Assembly: GCA_964568485.1 (NCBI GenBank)
Contig: CAZMRA010000128.1
Span: 1 to 13,592, forward strand
Source: CFX5 sp964568485
GTDB lineage: Bacteria; Chloroflexota; Anaerolineae; Caldilineales; Caldilineaceae
DNA: 13,592 nucleotides
Reading direction: 5' to 3'
Of this stretch, positions 6,953 through 13,065 are shown in pieces. Each line of letters begins with the position of its first letter. Position 1 is the stretch's first letter. The position numbers and the translations under genes are program-made. The notes under the pieces were generated by a model that worked only from the letters and a program-made list of their open reading frames with translations, did no database searches and had not been told where the DNA came from.

Positions 6953-7612
6953 ATGTCAGCCCGAAGCATTGGTCTGAATGATAATCNNNNNNNNNNGCTT
7001 TCGGTTTCCCTGCGTGACCGAGAAATTCTGCGCGAATTGCGAGACGAAACGGCCAAACTCGAGAATGGCGGGATGCAGATTTCGCCCGAGCAGGGGCAGT
7101 TTATGCAATGGCTGGTTAAAACGCTCGGGGCGAAACGTACGCTCGAAGTCGGTGTGTTTACCGGTTACAGCTCGTTGAGTGTCGCGTTGGCGTTGCCGGC
7201 CGATGGCCAGATTGTTGCCTGTGATGTCAATGACGAATATACGCAGGTTGCGCGGCGCTATTGGCAAAAAGCTGGCGTGGCCGACAAAATCACGCTCCAT
7301 TTGGGACCGGGCGTCGAAACGTTGCAGCGTTTGATCGCTGAAGGGCAACAAAATCAATTTGACTTTGCGTTTATCGACGCCGATAAGAGCAATTATGATC
7401 GTTATTACGAAGCCGCGCTGCTGTTGGTCCGCCCTGGCGGGGTGATCGCGATCGACAATGTGTTATGGGGCGGTGGTGCCGCTGATCCCACAAGACAGGA
7501 TGCGGATACCCTGGCGATCCGCGCCTTGAATCAGAAGATCCAAGCGGACGAGCGTGTGGACATGAGCCTGCTGCCCATCGGCGACGGCTTGACTCTCGCC
7601 CGCAAACGGTAA
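6953..7612 (+). CDS. SAM-dependent O-methyltransferase, CCoAOMT/family 3 type
   Basis: Cytoplasmic class I methyltransferase that would move a methyl group from S-adenosylmethionine to a hydroxyl, usually of a catechol-like or phenolic substrate, using a divalent metal. ATG 6953 follows AGGAAAGG (6938-6945) at 7-nt spacing and gives 219 residues, the normal family length; the longer open frame from 6821 is not supported. SAM-binding motif I is LEVGVFTGYSSL (64-75), the ribose-contacting acid is Asp91 (VACDVND), and the metal/substrate motifs are FIDADKSNY (140-148; Asp142, Asp144) and IDNVLWGG (167-174; Asp168, Asn169). Ten Ns at 6987-6996 hide about 3-4 residues (12-15), where family members commonly have an LY-x-Y-like stretch before LSVSLR; the frame is kept across the gap. 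The natural substrate is unknown. Confidence 0.92.
   Translation: MSARSIGLNDNXXXXLSVSLRDREILRELRDETAKLENGGMQISPEQGQFMQWLVKTLGAKRTLEVGVFTGYSSLSVALALPADGQIVACDVNDEYTQVARRYWQKAGVADKITLHLGPGVETLQRLIAEGQQNQFDFAFIDADKSNYDRYYEAALLLVRPGGVIAIDNVLWGGGAADPTRQDADTLAIRALNQKIQADERVDMSLLPIGDGLTLARKR
6987..6996. other. Short assembly gap (10 N) inside the methyltransferase gene
   Basis: Ten Ns interrupt codons 12-15. Protein similarity to the family on both sides stays in one frame, so the true gap is either 10 nt or differs from it by a multiple of three. It is not evidence of a frameshift. Confidence 0.97.
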
Positions 7613-7618
7613 GCGATG

Positions 7619-7627
7619 TGATATACT
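7619..7627 (+). promoter_or_regulatory. Candidate extended -10 promoter element before the SDR gene
   Basis: TGATATACT fits an extended -10 (TG-n-TATAAT) with one mismatch. It lies 55 nt before the dehydrogenase ATG, just after the methyltransferase stop. No -35 at the right distance is seen; TTGACT at 7589-7594 is 27 nt upstream, too far. If used, transcripts would start near 7634. Confidence 0.3.
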
Positions 7628-7682
7628 AAACGCTATCCATGCAAGGTTTTCTTGTTGAACCCAAATAGAAAAGAGTCGATTC

Positions 7683-8456
7683 ATGCAACCATTGCAACTT
7701 GACCTCTCTGGCCGCGTGGCGGTTGTGACCGGGGCAACTGGTCAATTGGGCCGAGTAATGACCCGCACTCTGGCCCGCTGTGGAGCCGATGTCGCTATTC
7801 ATTACAACCAAAATGCTGCCAAGGCCGAAGAATTGTGCGACGAAGTGCGCGCTATGGGCCGCCGTGCTGTTGCGGTCACCGGCGATGTGGGTGATCAAGC
7901 TGCGGTTTTTGCGATGCGCGATGCAGTGCAAGCCAGCCTGGGCGCGGCCGATATTGTGGTGACCAACGCGGTTTCGCAGATCTCGCCCTGGCAGACTGTG
8001 CTCGAAGAGTCGCTGGAAGATTATCACGATCAATTCCGCACTTGTGTGTTGCAAAATGTGTTGATGGCCAAAGCCTTCATACCTGCCATGATCGAAAAGG
8101 GCAAGGGGCGCTACATCGGCATCAACACCGAATGCTCGATGCAATTGTTCAAAAACCAATCTGCCTATGGCGGGGCCAAACGCAATATGGATGGCGTACT
8201 GCGGGTCTTGGCCAAAGAAGTGGGCATGCACCAGATCACGGTCAACCAAGTTGCCCCAGGCTGGACCATCAGCGACCGCGATCGTGAACGGGGTACCGAA
8301 CGCAGCGAACGCTACGAAAGTACGGTGCCGCTAGCTCGCCGCGGCACCGATCAAGAGATTGCCAATGTGGTTGCCTTCCTAGCTTCGGACTTGGCCAGCT
8401 TCATCACCGGTGCGTATATTCCGGTCTCTGGCGGCAATGTCATGCCGACCATTTGA
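7683..8456 (+). CDS. Short-chain dehydrogenase/reductase (SDR) with atypical motifs
   Basis: A 257-residue cytoplasmic NAD(P)-dependent oxidoreductase, the normal length for classical SDRs, probably acting on an alcohol or keto group. ATG 7683 has only a weak upstream AAAAGAG. The cofactor loop is TGATGQLG (16-23), matching TGxxGxxG, a spacing more usual in extended SDRs than the classical TGxxxGxG. The acid region GDVGD (67-71) and VTNAV (93-97, in place of NNAG) follow. The catalytic Tyr162 and Lys166 are present in YGGAK. The position 13 residues before Tyr, normally Ser, is Thr149 (INTECS); Ser152 is nearby. The C-terminal VNQVAPGWT and FITGAYIPVSGG are classical. It sits 70 nt after the methyltransferase and 124 nt before the RraA-type gene and probably shares a transcript with the latter. 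Substrate unknown. Confidence 0.9.
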   Translation: MQPLQLDLSGRVAVVTGATGQLGRVMTRTLARCGADVAIHYNQNAAKAEELCDEVRAMGRRAVAVTGDVGDQAAVFAMRDAVQASLGAADIVVTNAVSQISPWQTVLEESLEDYHDQFRTCVLQNVLMAKAFIPAMIEKGKGRYIGINTECSMQLFKNQSAYGGAKRNMDGVLRVLAKEVGMHQITVNQVAPGWTISDRDRERGTERSERYESTVPLARRGTDQEIANVVAFLASDLASFITGAYIPVSGGNVMPTI

Positions 8457-8580
8457 TCGCTCAAGTGAAAAGACCAGTCGCAGATTTTCTTGTTTAGCCG
8501 TGGCAACGGTGAAATTGATCAGTTCTCTACCCCACTAGTTTCTATCGTAAACTCTCAATCTATTCGGAAGGAAGCATTTT

Positions 8581-9324
8581 ATGATCCAGACACCCGATAT
8601 TCAACGCCCCGATCGTTCGTTGATTGAAGGTTTGGCCAACATTGGTAGTGCCACCGCCGCTGGTGAATTGAGCCGCCTCGGCATCCGGGATGCGCATATC
8701 CGTGGCCCCCAAAGTTGGACACCGGGCAAGTGCGTGGTTGGCCCCGCGCTCACGCTGCAATTTATGCCCAAGCGAGAAGATCTCTACGGTGTGGATGAAT
8801 ATGCTGATCCCGAGCGCCAATTGCATCGCCATGTGCTCTATCACACGCAGCCTGGTGATATTGTGGTGGTCGATGCACGCGGCGACTTGGGCAGCGGCAT
8901 CTTCGGCGAGATGATGCTCACCTACTTCACCGGGCGCGGCGGCGCAGGCGTGGTGATCAACGGCTGCATCCGCGATTTCCCCGAAGCCAAGAAGCTGGGC
9001 ATTGGCCTTTGGCTGCAAGGGGTAACGCCGAATTTCCACACACAAACTAATTTAATGCCCTTTGCCGTGAATGGACCCATTGCCTGTAACAATGTGCTGG
9101 TGATGCCCGGCGACATCATTGTGGCAGATGATGATGGCGTGGTCGTGGTGCCGATCAAACTGGCTCCGCAATTGTTGGCCAAGGCCAGCGAGCACGTCGA
9201 GTGGGAAGATTTCTCGCGCCTGCGCCTCTCGCAAGGTGGGGATCTGCGCAAGTACTATCCGCTTTCGGAAGAAGCCCGCGCTGAATACGAAGCTTGGCGC
9301 AAAGAACAAGAGCAAGGCAAATAA
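8581..9324 (+). CDS. RraA/HMG-aldolase family protein
   Basis: Member of the RraA-like fold family, which includes Mg-dependent 4-hydroxy-4-methyl-2-oxoglutarate / 4-carboxy-4-hydroxy-2-oxoadipate aldolases and oxaloacetate decarboxylases, besides the RNase E inhibitor RraA. ATG 8581 follows GGAAGGAAG (8566-8574), an excellent ribosome site. The 247 residues contain TATAAGEL-like ATAAGELSRLG (24-34), GDIVVVDARGD (92-102), GSGIFGEMMLTYF (104-116) and GVVINGCIRD (123-132). Glu110 lies exactly 20 residues before Arg131-Asp132, the E-x20-R-D signature associated with aldolase activity, so I prefer a lyase over an RNase regulator. At 247 residues it is longer than RraA (about 160), with a C-terminal tail after about 205 that is rich in charged residues. 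Paired with an SDR, it suggests sugar-acid or hydroxy-oxo-acid breakdown. It ends before a strong terminator. Confidence 0.88.
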   Translation: MIQTPDIQRPDRSLIEGLANIGSATAAGELSRLGIRDAHIRGPQSWTPGKCVVGPALTLQFMPKREDLYGVDEYADPERQLHRHVLYHTQPGDIVVVDARGDLGSGIFGEMMLTYFTGRGGAGVVINGCIRDFPEAKKLGIGLWLQGVTPNFHTQTNLMPFAVNGPIACNNVLVMPGDIIVADDDGVVVVPIKLAPQLLAKASEHVEWEDFSRLRLSQGGDLRKYYPLSEEARAEYEAWRKEQEQGK

Positions 9325-9399
9325 CTAGGCAATAGCGCTAGCTGCCATCTCACAGCGAATATCCGCTCAAGTGGGAAGCCTTTGTCAAGAACATTGAAG

Positions 9400-9433
9400 A
9401 AAGCTGCATCAGTCTAAGCTGGTGCAGCTTTTT
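9400..9433 (+). terminator. Strong, probably bidirectional rho-independent terminator
   Basis: AAAGCTGCATCAG (9400-9412) pairs with CTGGTGCAGCTTT (9419-9431): a 13-bp stem with one G-U pair and a 6-nt loop, followed by T5 (9429-9433). It ends the SDR/RraA transcript. On the minus strand the same stem runs into TTTCTTC, so it can also end the converging phosphodiesterase gene, whose stop is at 9470. Confidence 0.9.
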
Positions 9434-9469
9434 ATATGGTTTGATAATAGCCTGGGCTAAATAGGATAC

Positions 9470-10213
9470 TCAAGCGTTGTAGGCCGCAAGAAAGGCCAGC
9501 GTGTCTTTCGGGTAGTCAGTGGTAATATGGTTGACATCCCAAGCCAGCAATTTGGTAAGGTGATCCGGGCCATTGCCCGGCCAACCTGTAATTGCCAAGG
9601 CGTGTTTGTGTGCTAGCTCCACCACTTCGTCGGTTCCGGTGGTATGGGGGATACAGACGCCACCACAGCCCAGTTCTAACGCTTTGTCAATCCAATCTGG
9701 GCCGTCGAATTTGCCGATCAGCGCACGCGCAAAGCTGGGCTCGATCTGGCGCATGATCTCAAGTGCCTCGGGCGCAAACGAGCTGATCTGTACCCGCTCT
9801 TGCAGTGAAAATTCGCGGATCAACGGGACTAGTGCATTGGCGATGATCCATAGATCTGGCACGGGCGCCCGCTTGATCTCCACCTGATAGGCATCTAGGT
9901 CTGGAAATTGGGTGAATACCTCGCGCAAAGTGGGGATGGGCGCTGGCTCGGGCCAGGTGGGGTGCGGAAGCCGCGCATCCAACTGGTGGAGCTGTTCGAC
10001 CGTCAAGGCGCCCACCGGCTGATCAATGCCTGCCGTGCGCGCCAGCGATTCATCATGCAAGACGACCAATTGTTGATCGGCGCTCAGCCGGACGTCCAAC
10101 TCAAAGGCCCGGACGCCAACGCTCACAGCATGCGCAAACCCGGTGAGTGTATTTTCCGGAGCTTCGCCTGCTGCTCCTCGATGACCAAAAACTAACACAG
10201 CTTTTCTCTTCAT
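9470..10213 (-). CDS. Glycerophosphodiester phosphodiesterase (GDPD family)
   Basis: A 247-residue cytoplasmic-type GDPD with no signal peptide, expected to hydrolyse glycerophosphodiesters to glycerol-3-phosphate and an alcohol, or a related phosphodiester. It starts MKRKAVLVFGHRG, with a weak AAGAAG ribosome site. Family residues are all visible: His11-Arg12 (GHRG), Glu20-Asn21 (APENT), Glu38 and Asp40 (FELDV), His53 (VLHDESL), and Glu112 and Lys114 (VEIK). His11 and His53 are the general acid/base pair and the acids bind the metal. The barrel ends with ITTDYPKD. The length matches short cytoplasmic GDPDs such as UgpQ rather than periplasmic GlpQ (about 350). It is the only clear complete minus-strand gene, convergent with the RraA-type gene and divergent from the oxidoreductase gene, so it is a separate transcription unit. 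Confidence 0.93.
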   Translation of the reverse strand: MKRKAVLVFGHRGAAGEAPENTLTGFAHAVSVGVRAFELDVRLSADQQLVVLHDESLARTAGIDQPVGALTVEQLHQLDARLPHPTWPEPAPIPTLREVFTQFPDLDAYQVEIKRAPVPDLWIIANALVPLIREFSLQERVQISSFAPEALEIMRQIEPSFARALIGKFDGPDWIDKALELGCGGVCIPHTTGTDEVVELAHKHALAITGWPGNGPDHLTKLLAWDVNHITTDYPKDTLAFLAAYNA

Positions 10214-10281
10214 CTATCTTCTTGGCCCTTCATTTCAGTTTCTATGTGGTCTTGCTGCCTGGAGGAGGGCTAGCTTGGGTG

Positions 10282-10313
10282 GCGCAATCATGATCATTTG
10301 TATCCACTTGCGC
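10282..10313. promoter_or_regulatory. Dyad-rich patch, possible operator
   Basis: GCGCAA (10282-10287) and TTGCGC (10308-10313) form an inverted repeat with a 20-nt spacer. The spacer holds the palindrome ATGATCAT (10290-10297). ATCATGA occurs twice as a direct repeat (10287-10293 and 10316-10322), 29 nt apart. The patch lies about 70-110 nt upstream of the phosphodiesterase start and could bind a regulator. Confidence 0.25.
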
Positions 10314-10423
10314 TCATCATGACGGCCAGAAACAGTTTAATCCATTTGAAGTTAGAAGCAAGTCGTGAACGAGTTGCCTATATGAGTTAAGCGCGGACTG
10401 GCAAAATAAACTGTGCGACAAGG

Positions 10424-10452
10424 TTGTGCTCACGCATTACCCGTTGTATACT
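10424..10452 (+). promoter_or_regulatory. Sigma70-like promoter for the Gfo/Idh-PhyH genes
   Basis: TTGTGC (10424-10429) and TATACT (10447-10452) are separated by exactly 17 nt. Transcription would start near 10459, leaving a leader of about 170 nt before the ATG at 10630. This is the best promoter match noticed in the window. Confidence 0.55.
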
Positions 10453-10629
10453 TTCCCCAAGAGATAGACAAACCCCTTGTGCAGCTATCAAAATCTTGTG
10501 CCAAGTTCGTGATGCATCCATCATCGCGAGCTCTCTTATTGATGACACCCGAGGATAGTTGCGGGCGTCAATTCGCCAAATAGTTGAGCAACTTCAATTC
10601 AATCAATAGAAACGCAGGAGCTAGCAAGT

Positions 10630-11763
10630 ATGGCAAACAGATTGCGTGCCGGAATCATCGGCTGTGGCGGCATTAGCCGGAATCACGTGGGTGGCTATAT
10701 CGACTCAGGGCGCTACGATGTAGTCGCACTGGCCGATCTGAACGAGAGTGCAATGGATGAGATGGATGCGCGCTTTGGCCTCAAAACCAAACATTACACG
10801 GATGCGCGCAGAATGATGGAAGAAGAAGGGCTGGATGTCGTCTCGATCTGCACCTGGCACACCGGGCATGCGACGTGGACGATTGCTGCCGCAGCCTACA
10901 AGCCCAAAGGCATCATCTGCGAGAAGCCGATGGCCGACAATTTGGGGCGCGCCGAACAGATGCTCATCGCTTGCCAGCGCAATGGCGTCAAGTTGGTGAT
11001 CGGTCACCAACGGCGCTTCTTGCCTGCCTACACCATGGCCAAAGATTTGATCGCTCAAGGTGCCATTGGCCAAGTTCAGCAAATCACCAGTTATGGCTGG
11101 CAGGGTATGCCCAATTACAGCTCGCACCAGACGGACATGTATCGCTATTTGCTGAGCGATGAAGAGTGCGAATGGGTGATGGGGAATGTCGAGCGCAAAA
11201 CCGACATCTACGAGCGGGGCACCCGCATCGAAGATTGTGCTGTCGGCACCTTCCGCTTCCGCAGTGGCGCACAGGCTTTGCTGCTTAGCGATGTCACCGA
11301 CATCGTCTATCAGGGGGCATTGATCTACGGCTCCGAAGGCATGATCAACATGACCACTGAGCAATTGAAACTGCTGAACAAAGATACTGGCGGCCGCTGG
11401 GAGACCTATGAGCCAGACGGTAAATTCTTCACCGTAGCGGAGCTGAAAGATCGCTTTGAATGGCGCGAAGGTGGCGCTGGTCAGGCCGATGAACTGGCCG
11501 ACTGGATCGAAGGCAAGGTCGATACGCACCGCGGCCGCGGCGAAAATGGCTACAAAGCGTTGGAGATGGTCCATGCGGTGTACGAATCCGCCCGCATGCA
11601 CGAGAAGGTCATCCTGCCGCTGCGCACCAAGGTCAACCCGCTGGAGTTGATGGTTGAATCGGGCCATTTGGTGCCAGAACGACCGGGTCGTTACGACATT
11701 CGCGCCTTTTTGCTCCGTGGCGAACGCATGGTCACTGATGATTCCGCGGCCCGCGAAGAGTAA
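10630..11763 (+). CDS. Gfo/Idh/MocA-family NAD(P)-dependent oxidoreductase
   Basis: A 377-residue dehydrogenase of the family that oxidises or reduces sugars, inositols and related polyols. ATG 10630 follows AGGAG (10616-10620) at 9-nt spacing. The N-terminal Rossmann domain has GIIGCGGISRNH (8-19), ADLNE (35-39) at the end of strand 2 and the family signature CEKPM (97-101), whose Lys99 is the usual catalytic/cofactor lysine. GHQRRF (125-130) starts the C-terminal domain; the H-x2-D pair His166/Asp169 lies where family members often have catalytic residues. There is no Tat or Sec signal, so it should be cytoplasmic. The PhyH-type gene starts 74 nt downstream on the same strand, so the two are probably co-transcribed from the promoter at 10424. 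Substrate unknown. Confidence 0.93.
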   Translation: MANRLRAGIIGCGGISRNHVGGYIDSGRYDVVALADLNESAMDEMDARFGLKTKHYTDARRMMEEEGLDVVSICTWHTGHATWTIAAAAYKPKGIICEKPMADNLGRAEQMLIACQRNGVKLVIGHQRRFLPAYTMAKDLIAQGAIGQVQQITSYGWQGMPNYSSHQTDMYRYLLSDEECEWVMGNVERKTDIYERGTRIEDCAVGTFRFRSGAQALLLSDVTDIVYQGALIYGSEGMINMTTEQLKLLNKDTGGRWETYEPDGKFFTVAELKDRFEWREGGAGQADELADWIEGKVDTHRGRGENGYKALEMVHAVYESARMHEKVILPLRTKVNPLELMVESGHLVPERPGRYDIRAFLLRGERMVTDDSAAREE

Positions 11764-11837
11764 GTTGGTTGTGCTCCCTCAATTGTAATAATAAAAATCG
11801 AGATACTCGCAAGTATTTTGGCAGCATGGAGGAACCA

Positions 11838-12803
11838 ATGGCATTTTTAACTGAGGAGCAAGTAGCTCAGTTCCGCGACGAGGGCTATTTGGTGGTCGAA
11901 GATCTCTTCGACCCGGCTGAAGATCTGGAACCCGTCATCGAAGAATATAAAGGTGTGTTGGATCGGCTAGCTGACGAGTTGTATGCAGCTGGTGAGATCT
12001 CATCGACCTATCGTGATTTGCCCTTCGGCCCCCGCCTGATTGAGATTTACAAAGAAAGTGGCAAAGTCCACGCCCAATACTTTGACTTCTCGCTACCCCA
12101 AGCCAATGTTCAGGAAGACACACCATTTTGGGCCGGCCCCGCTGTGTTTCGCACCCTGACAAACCCTAAGTTGCTGGACGCAGTTGAATCGATCATCGGT
12201 CCGGAGATTTATTCCAATCCGGTGCAGCATGTTCGCCTGAAACCACCAGAACATCTCACTCCTAAAGGGGAAAATGGCCGGGTGCAGTTGGGGAAGACGC
12301 CGGTTCATCAAGACAATGGGGTGGTTTTGCCCGAAGCCGACCAGACCGAAATGCTGACGGTGTGGTTCCCGCTGTGGGATGCAACGGTCGAGAATGGCTG
12401 TCTGTGTGTGTGGCCGGGGAGCCATCGTCGTGGCTTGTTGGATCACTGCCCCAGCCCCATCGGCTTGCGCGTCCCTGGTAAATTGTTGGATGGCAAAGCG
12501 AAGTCGATCCCACTCAAGCGCGGGAGTGCACTCTTTTTGGATAAGTTGACCTTGCATGCTTCCCACTCTAACCACAGCGACAACATCCGTTGGAGTTTTG
12601 ACCTACGCTACAATCCGATTGGTCAGCCAACCGGACGCGGGTATTTCCCCGGCTTTGTGGCTCGTAGCCGCCAAGACCCGGCTAGTGAACTGACCGACCC
12701 GGCGGAGTGGCATCGATTATGGGCAGAGGCTCGCCACAAATTGGCCACGGAAGGTGCAGGTGCCTTCAATCGGTGGAATGAGGAAAATCCCGTCTGCGCA
12801 TAG
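11838..12803 (+). CDS. PhyH-family Fe(II)/2-oxoglutarate-dependent dioxygenase
   Basis: A 321-residue phytanoyl-CoA dioxygenase-like enzyme, expected to hydroxylate or oxidatively trim a small organic substrate using O2 and 2-oxoglutarate. ATG 11838 has GGAGG (11828-11832) 5 nt upstream; the upstream frame to 11769 is low-complexity and unsupported. The start FLTEEQVAQFRDEGYLVVED (3-22) is the hallmark PhyH N-terminus. The iron site is His157-x-Asp159 (VHQDNG) and His240 (LTLHAS), with Arg251 exactly 11 residues on (H-x10-R), the 2-oxoglutarate carboxylate ligand. VENGCLCVWPGSHRRG (184-199) is the conserved core between them. All catalytic residues are present, so it should be active. PhyH proteins are a large and mostly uncharacterised family in environmental bacteria; despite the name, a phytanoyl-CoA substrate should not be assumed. 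It follows an oxidoreductase gene by 74 nt. Confidence 0.93.
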   Translation: MAFLTEEQVAQFRDEGYLVVEDLFDPAEDLEPVIEEYKGVLDRLADELYAAGEISSTYRDLPFGPRLIEIYKESGKVHAQYFDFSLPQANVQEDTPFWAGPAVFRTLTNPKLLDAVESIIGPEIYSNPVQHVRLKPPEHLTPKGENGRVQLGKTPVHQDNGVVLPEADQTEMLTVWFPLWDATVENGCLCVWPGSHRRGLLDHCPSPIGLRVPGKLLDGKAKSIPLKRGSALFLDKLTLHASHSNHSDNIRWSFDLRYNPIGQPTGRGYFPGFVARSRQDPASELTDPAEWHRLWAEARHKLATEGAGAFNRWNEENPVCA

Positions 12804-12859
12804 TTGGTGAGTGCCTCAGATCTGGCCGTTTTGACCCGATAAAGGTGGTTCGTCAATCA

Positions 12860-12891
12860 GTGGAGAGGAGGTCTAGCTGCTTTCTCTCCAC
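12860..12891 (+). terminator. Terminator-like hairpin after the PhyH gene
   Basis: GTGGAGAG (12860-12867) and CTCTCCAC (12884-12891) are perfect inverted repeats. The stem can grow inward by four pairs (GAGG with CTTT, two of them G-U), to 12 bp with an 8-nt loop. It lies 57 nt after the stop. CTGTCTCATCTG follows rather than a T-run, so termination may be weak or factor-assisted. Confidence 0.45.
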
Positions 12892-12972
12892 CTGTCTCAT
12901 CTGCTGAGCGCACCTTCGCCAAGGAATCAATCACCTTAACCGAGTCAGTTTGCACGAACAACAACGCGTGGC

Positions 12973-12992
12973 ATAGACTACAGTCTGTCTAT
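12973..12992. promoter_or_regulatory. Nested inverted repeats, candidate operator/promoter region
   Basis: ATAGAC (12973-12978) and GTCTAT (12987-12992) form one dyad. Within it, AGACT-AC-AGTCT (12975-12986) forms a second, offset dyad. They overlap possible -10 sequences TAGACT (12974-12979, with TTGCAC 18 nt upstream) and TATAAA (12990-12995). They lie 74-93 nt before the start of the next gene, a sensible place for a repressor or activator site. Confidence 0.35.
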
Positions 12993-13065
12993 AAAAACAA
13001 ATTGGTCAGCATCAGCGTTGGCGGTTTGCGCCGCGCGCAGAGCCGGCACGATATGAGGAGTTTGT

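Larger units (their letters stand above)
10214..10629. other. Divergent intergenic region without a gene (416 bp)
   Basis: No convincing coding frame is visible on either strand. It separates the divergent phosphodiesterase and oxidoreductase genes and so should hold both promoters. Visible elements are a dyad-rich patch at about 10282-10322, a good sigma70-like promoter at 10424-10452, the palindrome GATGCATC at 10511-10518, and a small dyad AGTTG-AG-CAACT at 10582-10593 near the oxidoreductase start. No promoter for the minus-strand gene stands out. Confidence 0.8.

Noticed and set aside
7589..7627. TTGACT with TATACT as a full -35/-10 promoter for the SDR gene
   Set aside because: The spacing is 27 nt, too long for sigma70. 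Only the extended -10 is kept, at low confidence.
7626..8249. A 207-codon minus-strand frame opposite the SDR gene
   Set aside because: It has no domain and no ribosome site, while the + strand SDR has clear catalytic motifs.
10705..11667. A 320-codon minus-strand frame opposite the first Gfo/Idh gene
   Set aside because: Shadow of the + strand gene, whose Rossmann and EKP motifs and ribosome site are clear.
11769..11837. Extended N-terminus of the dioxygenase
   Set aside because: The added residues are Asn/Lys-rich and unlike the family, and the ribosome site fits the ATG at 11838.
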